Source: an uncultured Sphingomonadales bacterium (GTDB lineage: Bacteria; Pseudomonadota; Alphaproteobacteria; Sphingomonadales; Sphingomonadaceae). Taken from it: a DNA stretch of 5,729 bases. The number at the start of each line of letters is the position of its first letter. Positions within the stretch are counted from its first letter, which is position 1. Where the stretch lies: positions 1 to 5,729 of the forward strand of contig CAITOD010000221.1 of NCBI GenBank assembly GCA_903893935.1. Direction: 5' to 3'. Shown here one piece after another: positions 1-5,512 of this stretch. Position numbers and translations under genes: made by a program. Under the pieces are notes generated by a model. It had not been told where the DNA came from. It was given only the letters and a program-made list of their open reading frames with translations, and did no database searches.

Positions 1-8
1 CTGGCGAC

Positions 9-45
9 TGCATGATTTGAGTTGATGCAACGCCATAAGCATAAT
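9..45 (+). promoter_or_regulatory. Candidate operon promoter with LysR-type (T-N11-A) dyad
   Basis: A perfect 5-bp dyad, TGCAT at 9-13 and ATGCA at 25-29, is separated by exactly 11 bases, which fits the T-N11-A box bound by LysR-type regulators. It overlaps a possible sigma-70 promoter: TTGAGT at 18-23 and CATAAT at 40-45, 16 bases apart. This is the only AT-rich stretch ahead of the operon. A transcript from here would have a leader of about 70 bases before the first gene. No regulator gene is visible; a divergent one could lie just left of the window. Short motifs like these also arise by chance, so the call is tentative. Confidence 0.3.
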
Positions 46-119
46 GATTTTTACATATTGCTGACGACGCGGCAAAGCTTTCGGCCAAGGCACGCACGAT
101 GCGCCCGGGGAGAGCGGCG

Positions 120-1235
120 GTGAACAATTTGCGGATTCTGGTGATCGGCGGCGGCATTGGCGGGCTGACCAGCGCCATCGCGCTGCGCCGCGATGGCCAT
201 GCCGTTACGGTGATCGAGCGCGATCCGACGTGGTCGGTCTATGGCGTGGGCATTATCCAGCAATCGAACGTGCTGCGCGCGGCGCAGGCGCTGGGCATTC
301 TCGAGGGCTATCTGGCCGCCGGGGTCGGATTCGACGCGGTCGAAATCTTCATCCCCAGCGGGCAGAAAGTGGCGCGCGTGCCCGGCCATCCGGTGGCGCC
401 GGGACTGCCCGTCAATCTGGGCATTGGCCGCCCTGCCTTGCACAAATTGCTCGGCGACACCGCGATCGGGTCAGGGGCCGAAGTGCGGCTGGGCTTGACC
501 GCCGAAACGATCGACGACACCGGCGCTGCCGTCGCGGTCAATTTCTCCGACGGCAGCAGCGGAACCTGGGACTTGGTGATCGCCGCCGACGGCGTCCATT
601 CGACCACCCGCACGCAAGCCCTGCCCGACGCGGAAACGCCCGAATTCACCGGGCAAGCGGTCTGGCGCTACAATTTCCCGCGCCCGGCCGATCTCGATGC
701 CTTGCAAGTCTATAACGGGCGTACCGGCGTGGGCCTCGTGCCGATCAGTGAAACGCTGATGTATATGTATGTCACCACGCCCGAACCCGACAATCCGCGC
801 TATCCGGTCGAAGGTCTGGCCGCGCTGATGCGCGCGAAGCTGGCGGGAACGGCGCCCGCCATCCAGGCACTGGCCGAACAGATCACCGACGATCACGGCG
901 TCGTCTACCGCCCGCTCGAAGCCATGCTGGTGACCGGACCGTGGCACAAGGGCCGCGTCGTGCTGCTGGGCGATGCGGTGCATGCCACCACACCGCATCT
1001 GGGCCAAGGCGCGGGCATGGCGATCGAAGACAGCGTGGTGCTGGCCGAGGAAATCGCCCGCGCCGCCGATCCGGAAACCGCCTTCACCGCGTTTCGCAAC
1101 CGCCGTTTTGAACGCTGCCGCTATATCGTCGAAAAAAGCCTCGCCATCTGCCACGGCCAGATCGGCAAAGGCCCACCGGTCGACAACGCCCAGGCGACCG
1201 CCGAAATGTTCGAAGTCGTCGCCCAACCGATCTGA
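120..1235 (+). CDS. FAD-dependent aromatic-ring monooxygenase (class A flavoprotein hydroxylase)
   Basis: This is a cytoplasmic single-component flavoprotein of 371 residues, a usual family length, predicted to hydroxylate a phenolic or carboxylated aromatic ring using NAD(P)H and O2. Numbered from the chosen start, it has the N-terminal dinucleotide-binding motif GGGIGG at 10-15 with the ribose-binding acidic residue in VIERD near 33. The mid-protein DG motif (AADGVHS) lies near 156-162, and the FAD-contacting GD motif (LLGDAVHATTPHLGQG) near 282-297. These are the three signatures of the salicylate hydroxylase/PHBH/UbiH group (FAD_binding_3). I chose GTG at 120 because GGGGAGAG (107-114) sits 5 bases before it and the Rossmann strand starts at once. 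ATG at 99 in the same frame would add seven residues and has only a weak AAGG. It heads the operon, 17 bases before the dioxygenase, so it probably makes that enzyme's dihydroxylated substrate. The exact substrate is not readable. Confidence 0.9.
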   Translation: MNNLRILVIGGGIGGLTSAIALRRDGHAVTVIERDPTWSVYGVGIIQQSNVLRAAQALGILEGYLAAGVGFDAVEIFIPSGQKVARVPGHPVAPGLPVNLGIGRPALHKLLGDTAIGSGAEVRLGLTAETIDDTGAAVAVNFSDGSSGTWDLVIAADGVHSTTRTQALPDAETPEFTGQAVWRYNFPRPADLDALQVYNGRTGVGLVPISETLMYMYVTTPEPDNPRYPVEGLAALMRAKLAGTAPAIQALAEQITDDHGVVYRPLEAMLVTGPWHKGRVVLLGDAVHATTPHLGQGAGMAIEDSVVLAEEIARAADPETAFTAFRNRRFERCRYIVEKSLAICHGQIGKGPPVDNAQATAEMFEVVAQPI

Positions 1236-1252
1236 ATTCCGGGAGCATACCG

Positions 1253-2155
1253 ATGAGCCGAGTGACCGAAATCCGTTACGTGGGCTATGGCGTGGTCGAT
1301 TTCGACGCCGAAGCCGGATTTTACGCCGATGTCTGGGGGCTGGAACGCGTGCCGAGCGACGACGGCATGGCTTGGTTCAAGACCCAGGGGCACGACGAAC
1401 ATCATGTCGTGCGGCTGCGCAAGGCCGATGAAAACCGCGTCGATGTGATCGCATTGGCCGCCCCGATCAATGCCGATGTCGATGCGCTCGCCGCACAAGT
1501 GCGCGCAGGCGGCGGCAAAATCGTGCACGAGCCGCAAGCTTTGACGACGCCGGGCGGCGGCTATGGCTTTCGCTTTTTCTCGCCCGACGGGCTGCTGTTC
1601 GAAGTGAGCGCCGGCGTTGCGCGCGGCCCCAGCCGCCAGCTTGCGCAGTGGGAAGGCGTGCCCGAAAAAATCAGCCATATCGTGCTGCATTCGCCCGATC
1701 ACAAAGCGCTGGTTAAGTGGTTCTGCGATGTGCTCGGTTTCAAAGTCTCGGACTGGCTGGGCGATTTCATGTGCTTTTTGCGCTGCAATTCGGCGCATCA
1801 CCGTTTTGCGATCCTGCCCGGGCCGCCGTGCCTCAACCATGTCGCCTATGACATGCTGACGCTTGACGACATGATGCGCGGCGCGCACCGGCTCAAGCAA
1901 AAGGGAATTGATATCGGCTGGGGCCCGGGGCGTCACACCGCGGGCAACAACACGTTCAGCTATTTCGTCACGCCGGGCGGTTTTGTCGCCGAATACACCA
2001 GCGAGCTCGAAGAAGTCGATTTCGAGACGCGCGAGGCGACCGTCCACGTCCCCGCCCCGCTGGTGATGGACCAGTGGGGCATCGGCACCGGCGGCCCGCA
2101 GACGCTGCCGCATCCGCATCCCAATCCGGGCCTTTTTGTCGCAATCGAGGCCTGA
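1253..2155 (+). CDS. Type I extradiol ring-cleavage dioxygenase (two-domain VOC superfamily)
   Basis: This is a 300-residue protein with two tandem vicinal-oxygen-chelate domains (about 7-120 and 139-255), the architecture of BphC/catechol 2,3-dioxygenase-type enzymes, which insert O2 beside a catecholic hydroxyl pair using Fe(II) or Mn(II). The C-terminal domain keeps the metal triad: His142 (ISHIVLHS), His196 (LNHVAYD) and Glu247 (VAEYTSE). The second-shell residues of the BphC family also appear: the HH pair at 182-183 (CNSAHHRFAI), His228 (GRHTAGN) and Tyr237 (FSYF). The N-terminal domain has no metal set, as is normal. ATG at 1253 follows GGGAG (1241-1245) by 7 bases. Coming right after the monooxygenase, it probably cleaves that enzyme's product to a yellow meta-cleavage compound. 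The C-terminal tail with LPHPHPNPG (285-293) is a small Pro/His-rich extension. Ring cleavage is well supported; the substrate is unknown. Confidence 0.9.
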   Translation: MSRVTEIRYVGYGVVDFDAEAGFYADVWGLERVPSDDGMAWFKTQGHDEHHVVRLRKADENRVDVIALAAPINADVDALAAQVRAGGGKIVHEPQALTTPGGGYGFRFFSPDGLLFEVSAGVARGPSRQLAQWEGVPEKISHIVLHSPDHKALVKWFCDVLGFKVSDWLGDFMCFLRCNSAHHRFAILPGPPCLNHVAYDMLTLDDMMRGAHRLKQKGIDIGWGPGRHTAGNNTFSYFVTPGGFVAEYTSELEEVDFETREATVHVPAPLVMDQWGIGTGGPQTLPHPHPNPGLFVAIEA

Positions 2156-2158
2156 ACC

Positions 2159-3331
2159 ATGGCGCTGTTTGAATATTTTCCGAACTATATCTGGAACCTG
2201 TCGGTCGCGATCGCGATGCAGTCGGGCGGCCAGATCGGCGAAGTGGTCGACATGTGCCAGCCGATCAGGGATGCCGCCGCCAATGGCGCCGATGCCGGAA
2301 CGCCTGCCTTTATGCGCCAATGGGCGGCGATGGGCGCAAAGCTGATCGAACTGTCCGCCGAGGACGAGGCACAGGGCCGCGCCTTCAGCGCTTCGGACAA
2401 GCTCGAGCGCGCAGCACTCTACCTGTTCACCGCCGAGCGCATGCAGGGCCATGGCCACCCCGGCCGCACCGAAACGTTTGCCCGTGCGCTGGCCACATTC
2501 GAAAAATCGACCCGGCTGGGCGGCATCAACCGCGAACGCGTCGAAGTGCCGCTGGGCGAAGCTTACCCGGCCGGCGCGACGATGCCCGCGCTCTATACGC
2601 GCGCGCCCGGCCCCGGGCCGCATCCGGTGGTGGTCTATTGCAACGGGCTCGATAGCTGCAAAGAACTGCTCTATTGGTCGCGCCTGCCCGAAGCCTTGGC
2701 ACGGCGCGGGATTTCGACACTGTGCGTCGATCAGCCGGGCAGCGGCGAAACGTTGCGGCTGCAAGGCCTGCCGGTGGCCTGCGACAGCGAACGCTGGGCC
2801 AGCCGCGCGGTTGACTGGCTGGAGGCCCAGCCCGACGTCGACCCGAAACGCATCGGCATGACCGGCATTTCGCTGGGCGGGCATTTTGCCCCGCGCGCGG
2901 TCGCCTATGAGCCGCGCTTTGCCAGCGGTGCCTGCTGGGGCGCCAATCACAACTGGCGCGAAGTGCAGGACAAGCGGCTGCTGCGCGAGGGCGAAAACCC
3001 GGTGCCGCATTACTGGGCCCACGTGATGTGGGCGTTCGGCGCCAGCGACATGGACGATTTCTTCGCCAAGTCTGACGGCATGAACCTGAATGGCCACATG
3101 GACCGGGTGCACGTACCGTTCCTCGTTACCCACGGCGCCAATGACCGCCAGATCAGCGTGCAATATGCCCACGACTGCTATGAACAGCTGGTCAATTCGC
3201 CGCGCCGCGAGCTGAAAATCTTTACCGCGCGCGAAGGCGGGGTCGAACATGTCGGCGCCGACAACATGTCGTATGGACGCGACTATATCGCCGACTGGTT
3301 TGCCGATACGCTCGGCGGCAAAACGGCCTGA
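2159..3331 (+). CDS. Serine alpha/beta hydrolase with N-terminal helical extension, candidate C-C hydrolase
   Basis: This is a 390-residue cytoplasmic alpha/beta hydrolase. Residues 1 to about 125 look helical, with no signal peptide; the hydrolase fold follows from about 127. The nucleophile elbow is GISLGG with Ser238, the acid is probably Asp329 in HGANDRQ, and the base is probably His364 in EGGVEHVGADN. The segment CNGLDSCKE (161-169), just after the first core strand, resembles the GLDxxKE oxyanion-region motif of 2,6-dihydroxypseudooxynicotine hydrolase and FrsA-like proteins. Those proteins are of similar length, with the same N-terminal helical part. The nicotine-pathway enzyme breaks a C-C bond in a beta-diketone-like substrate, so a similar cut on the ring-fission product is a reasonable inference; an esterase role is the alternative. 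It lies only 3 bases after the dioxygenase, with GAGG (2147-2150) as ribosome binding site inside that gene's end, which implies translational coupling. Confidence 0.85.
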   Translation: MALFEYFPNYIWNLSVAIAMQSGGQIGEVVDMCQPIRDAAANGADAGTPAFMRQWAAMGAKLIELSAEDEAQGRAFSASDKLERAALYLFTAERMQGHGHPGRTETFARALATFEKSTRLGGINRERVEVPLGEAYPAGATMPALYTRAPGPGPHPVVVYCNGLDSCKELLYWSRLPEALARRGISTLCVDQPGSGETLRLQGLPVACDSERWASRAVDWLEAQPDVDPKRIGMTGISLGGHFAPRAVAYEPRFASGACWGANHNWREVQDKRLLREGENPVPHYWAHVMWAFGASDMDDFFAKSDGMNLNGHMDRVHVPFLVTHGANDRQISVQYAHDCYEQLVNSPRRELKIFTAREGGVEHVGADNMSYGRDYIADWFADTLGGKTA

Positions 3332-3343
3332 GAGGACAAGACC

Positions 3344-4123
3344 ATGACACGCCGATTCGTCGATCTGTCGATCACTTTGTGCAACGATGTTGTGTCGGAC
3401 CCGCCGTTCATGCGCCCGCACATCACTTATCAGACGCACGGCGAAACGGTGACCGAAGCCGCGCATTTCTTTCCCGGCCTGACCGCCGATGCGATCCCCG
3501 GTGGCGAAGGGTTTGCCGCGGCCGAGACGATTACGCTGACCACGCACAACGGCACGCATCTCGATGCGCCCTGGCATTTTCACCCGACCATGAACGGCGG
3601 CGAACGCGCCATCACGATCGATGAAGTGCCGCTCGAATGGTGTTTCCAGCCTGGCGTAAAACTCGATTTCCGGCATTTTCCCGATGGCTATGTGGTGACC
3701 GCCCAAGACGTCGAGGATGAACTCGCGCGCATCGGTCACACGCTGCAACCGCTCGAAATCGTGCTGGTCAACACCGCCGCCGGCAAAGCGCTGGGCCGGC
3801 CCGATTTCGTCAATGTCGGCTGCGGCATGGGCTATGAAGCGACCATGTACCTGACCAGCCGGGGCATCCGCGTGACCGGCACCGATGCCTGGAGCTGGGA
3901 CGCTCCGTTTGCCCATACCGCCAAAAAGGTGGCCGAAACCGGCGACACCTCGCTGATCTGGGAAGGGCACAAGGCGGGGCGCGATATCGGCTATTGCCAC
4001 CTTGAAAAACTGCACAACCTGGAAGTCCTGCCGGGAGACGGGTTCACGGTGTCGTGCTTTCCGCACAAGATCCAGGGCGCTTCGGCGGGCTGGACGCGCG
4101 CTGTCGCCATTTTCGAAAGCTGA
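3344..4123 (+). CDS. Cyclase family / kynurenine formamidase-like metal-dependent hydrolase
   Basis: This 259-residue protein carries the hallmark HxGTHxDxPxH motif as HNGTHLDAPWH at residues 68-78, whose His and Asp residues bind the divalent metal and activate water in kynurenine formamidase-type enzymes. A further conserved-looking C-terminal segment is CHLEKLHNL (218-226). Family members hydrolyse amides (N-formylkynurenine), isatin or lactones, or are simply annotated 'cyclase', so the bond cut here cannot be named. It has no signal peptide or membrane segment. The start ATG at 3344 follows AGAGGA (3331-3336, sharing a base with the upstream stop) by 7 bases. It lies 12 bases after the alpha/beta hydrolase gene and 5 before the FAH-family gene. 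No tryptophan-pathway partner is present, so tryptophan breakdown is less likely than opening a lactone or ester or hydrolysing an intermediate of the ring-cleavage route. Confidence 0.88.
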   Translation: MTRRFVDLSITLCNDVVSDPPFMRPHITYQTHGETVTEAAHFFPGLTADAIPGGEGFAAAETITLTTHNGTHLDAPWHFHPTMNGGERAITIDEVPLEWCFQPGVKLDFRHFPDGYVVTAQDVEDELARIGHTLQPLEIVLVNTAAGKALGRPDFVNVGCGMGYEATMYLTSRGIRVTGTDAWSWDAPFAHTAKKVAETGDTSLIWEGHKAGRDIGYCHLEKLHNLEVLPGDGFTVSCFPHKIQGASAGWTRAVAIFES

Positions 4124-4128
4124 TCGCG

Positions 4129-5085
4129 ATGCGGCTGGCAACCCTTCGCGACGGTACGCCCGATGGCATGCTGGCTGTCGTTTCCGCCGATGGTACACGC
4201 TGGCTTGGCGCCAACCATAGCCTGTTGGCGGCAATCACCGACTGGCAGGCAGTTGCGCCGGCCCTGCAAGCGCTGGCTGTGCGGCTGGCGGCTGGCGAAG
4301 GCGATCGGCTCGATGCTGCGACGCTCGCCGCCCCCCTGCCCCGCTCCTGGCAATGGCTCGACGGGTCGGCGTTTCACCAGCACGGCGAACTGATGCAAAT
4401 CGCGTTCAGCCTGCCCCCCAACGAAACCGGGCGTCCGCTGATGTATCAGGGCCTGTCCGACCGGTTTTACGGCCCAACCGATCCTGTCCCGTTCGCCAAC
4501 GAAGCCGATGGCATTGATTTCGAGGGCGAATTCGGCGTGATTGTTGATGCGGTGCCGATGGGCGTGAGCGCGGAGGGCGCCGCGGCGCATATCCGCCTGA
4601 TCGTGCAGATCAACGACTGGTCGCTGCGCGCCATCGCCCCGATCGAAATGAAAACCGGGTTCGGCTGGGTGCAGGCCAAGCCCGCCTGCAGCATGGCGCC
4701 GTTTGCAGTCACCCCCGATGAACTCGGGGATCAATGGCGCAACGGGCGCGTCTGTTGCGATCTGCTGGTCGAATGGAATGGAGAACGGTTCGGGCTGGTC
4801 AATGGCGACCAGATGGCGTTTTCGTTCCCCGAACTCATAGCCCATGCAGCGCGCACCCGAGATCTGGTGGCGGGCACAATCATCGGGTCAGGCACTGTAT
4901 CAAACCGCGAATATGCCGCCCGCGGCTCCGCCTGCATTTCCGAACGTCGCGCGATCGAAATGATCGCCCACGGCCAGCCACGGACGCAGTTCATGGCAAT
5001 CGGCGACCGCGTACGGATGGAAGGACTCACCAGCGACGGCCGCACGCCATTTGGCGCGATCGACCAGATTGTAACCAAAGCCTGA
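4129..5085 (+). CDS. Fumarylacetoacetate hydrolase (FAH)-family protein
   Basis: This 318-residue protein has a small N-terminal domain (about 1-70) and a C-terminal FAH fold. Metal ligands of the family are present: Glu132 and Glu134 in FEGEFGVIV, and Asp163 in NDWSLR (family consensus NDVS). Lys185 (WVQAKPA) and the GSGTVSNRE loop (253-261) are also conserved. FAH relatives hydrolyse acylpyruvates to pyruvate plus an acid, or act as hydratases or decarboxylases on meta-cleavage products, so it probably finishes the pathway and releases a central metabolite. The start at 4129 lies 5 bases after the upstream stop and begins the typical MRLATLRDGT sequence. An in-frame ATG at 4054 would add 25 unconserved residues that overlap the cyclase gene, and I rejected it. 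The ribosome binding site is weak (GAAAG, 4115-4119), which suggests translation by coupling. It is the last gene of the operon. Confidence 0.9.
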   Translation: MRLATLRDGTPDGMLAVVSADGTRWLGANHSLLAAITDWQAVAPALQALAVRLAAGEGDRLDAATLAAPLPRSWQWLDGSAFHQHGELMQIAFSLPPNETGRPLMYQGLSDRFYGPTDPVPFANEADGIDFEGEFGVIVDAVPMGVSAEGAAAHIRLIVQINDWSLRAIAPIEMKTGFGWVQAKPACSMAPFAVTPDELGDQWRNGRVCCDLLVEWNGERFGLVNGDQMAFSFPELIAHAARTRDLVAGTIIGSGTVSNREYAARGSACISERRAIEMIAHGQPRTQFMAIGDRVRMEGLTSDGRTPFGAIDQIVTKA

Positions 5086-5120
5086 AAACCACCGCAATGC
5101 CGCACAGCGGGTTGCTGTCG

Positions 5121-5241
5121 CCAAATGCCGCCGCAAATCTTCATTGTGAAAAGCGCCATCTGCGCAACTGCGACCCCGCGTTCGCGGCCCAATCCAACCG
5201 CCTCACGCTTGAACGCGCGGACAAAATTTCCTTCGTTGCAT
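5121..5241 (-). pseudogene. IS3-family orfA transposase fragment, frameshifted
   Basis: From the ATG at 5241-5239 the - strand encodes MQRRKF. One extra T in the run at 5226-5223 throws it out of frame, and the reading continues in the next frame as VRAFKREAVGLGRERG then VAVAQ. A second break, equivalent to a loss of about 10 bases near 5158-5149, leads to HNEDLRRH (5148-5125). The reconstructed order follows the IS3 orfA helix-turn-helix pattern: RRKFTREFKREAV, a Gly-rich turn, VAQAA, then HENVLRRW. The fragment covers only about the first 45 residues of a protein usually near 90-100. It has no function as it stands. Its presence explains the otherwise odd short - strand reading frames here. 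Confidence 0.6.
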
Positions 5242-5277
5242 TGATGCTCTCCGGTAAGGTCAAAACACCTTGACCCA

Positions 5278-5303
5278 GTGTCCGCCAAACCGGCAGCAGC
5301 TCA
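5278..5303 (-). repeat. IS3-type terminal inverted repeat (single surviving end)
   Basis: The 26 bases on the - strand start TGA and end GGACAC. IS3 itself has a 26-base left end that also starts TGA and ends GGACAC at the same spacing, and GGACAC is shared widely in the family. The partner repeat is not in the window, so no target-site duplication can be verified. Confidence 0.5.
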
Positions 5304-5313
5304 AACTGATAGA

Positions 5314-5328
5314 TGGCGGAGCGGGAGT
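5314..5328 (-). other. Possible attachment site resembling a serine-tRNA 3' end
   Basis: On the - strand these bases read as an acceptor-stem end with discriminator G and CCA (ending CCGCTCCGCCA), like bacterial serine tRNAs. Upstream, only scattered T-loop-like bases remain (GTTC at 5337-5334), so no tRNA gene is present. It lies between the IS remnant and the integrase leader, where a recombination core would be expected. The orientation argues against the simplest model: the CCA end points away from the integrase, whereas P4-type integrases usually lie next to the CCA side of the intact tRNA. Treat as a candidate only. Confidence 0.3.
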
Positions 5329-5350
5329 CCGTAGAACTATTCAATCCTCA

Positions 5351-5429
5351 GCAGTTCTCTGCGGTTCACATCTGTCCATTAGTCACTGTTTTTTCGACGT
5401 TAATTACGCAAGCTGCAGTTCACATTCGT
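5351..5429 (+). repeat. Short imperfect direct repeats in the integrase leader
   Basis: Two 15-base segments at 5361-5375 and 5415-5429 match at 12 of 15 positions around a shared GTTCACAT core, and a partial third copy (GCAGTTC) starts at 5351. They lie in an AT-richer stretch with no gene. Arm-type binding sites for a tyrosine integrase or its directionality factor often look like this, but that role is inferred only from position. Confidence 0.3.
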
Positions 5430-5469
5430 TCCTAACCAACCACATCGCTCCCTTGCTATCCGCTCAAAT

Positions 5470-5490
5470 AGTGGGCATGAAAGTGGGCAT
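5470..5490 (+). repeat. Tandem AGTGGGCAT repeats before the integrase
   Basis: AGTGGGCAT occurs at 5470-5478 and again at 5482-5490, starting 12 bases apart, so the copies lie roughly one helical turn apart. They end 22 bases before the integrase start codon. Such a pair could be a binding site for integrase self-repression or an arm site. The region 5304-5512 otherwise contains no gene and no convincing sigma-70 promoter that I can point to. Confidence 0.35.
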
Positions 5491-5491
5491 C

Positions 5492-5511
5492 GATCATAGG
5501 AACCAATGATC
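5492..5511 (+). promoter_or_regulatory. Hairpin enclosing the integrase ribosome binding site
   Basis: GATCAT (5492-5497) and ATGATC (5506-5511) are perfect inverted repeats, with the eight-base loop AGGAACCA holding the only Shine-Dalgarno-like bases (AGGA, 5498-5501), 11 bases before the ATG. The fold would place the binding site in a loop directly ahead of the start codon, so it could tune initiation. The stem is short and partly AT, hence only weakly stable. Confidence 0.3.
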
Positions 5512-5512
5512 C

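Larger units (their letters stand above)
5100..5303 (-). mobile_element. Remnant of an IS3-family insertion sequence (left end only)
   Basis: Reading the - strand from 5303, there is a terminal inverted repeat beginning TGAGCTGC and ending GGACAC. It is followed by a short leader with GGAGAG (5252-5247), an ATG at 5241-5239, and the degraded beginning of an IS3-type orfA. The remnant loses recognisable similarity near 5120, and nothing of orfB or the other inverted repeat is seen. The inner boundary near 5100 is approximate; the operon's last stop is at 5085. The element therefore lost most of its length after inserting downstream of the operon, and cannot move by itself. The family call is from pattern recognition without a database match. 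Confidence 0.6.

Noticed and set aside
83..95. A 13-base segment (GGCCAAGGCACGC) repeated exactly at 5704-5716 inside the integrase, possibly flanking the operon as attachment repeats
   Set aside because: The second copy encodes the conserved LAKAR part of the integrase domain, so its bases are explained by coding. Attachment cores do not normally lie there, and a 13-base match in GC-rich DNA may be chance.
99..119. ATG at 99 as start of the monooxygenase
   Set aside because: It adds MRPGRAA, which does not resemble the family. The strong GGGGAGAG lies between it and GTG 120 at a good distance for the latter. It remains possible.
4054..4128. Longer start of the FAH-family gene inside the cyclase gene
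   Set aside because: The extra 25 residues do not look conserved and overlap the cyclase frame. ATG 4129 begins the typical N-terminus right after the upstream stop.
1121..4234. A 1037-codon open frame on the - strand spanning most of the operon
   Set aside because: It lies opposite four well-supported genes with clear catalytic motifs, and its translation is low-complexity in Arg, Ala, Gly and His with no recognisable domain. Long antisense open frames are a common by-product of GC-rich codon use.
5104..5118. ACAGC/GCTGT hairpin after the operon as a terminator
   Set aside because: The stem is only 5 bp, has no T-tract after it, and lies within or beside the IS remnant. No convincing intrinsic terminator was found after 5085.
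5141..5344. A 67-codon - strand open frame over the IS end
   Set aside because: It starts outside the IS, reads through the inverted repeat, and is in the wrong frame for most of the orfA similarity. It is explained by the decayed transposase.
5304..5345. An intact tRNA gene at the attachment-like sequence
   Set aside because: Only the acceptor end is present. The T-arm does not pair and no anticodon or D arm can be built on either strand.
5270..5509. A 79-codon + strand open frame across the integrase leader
   Set aside because: It covers the IS end, the attachment-like site and the repeats, has no good ribosome binding site, and its translation resembles no protein I know.
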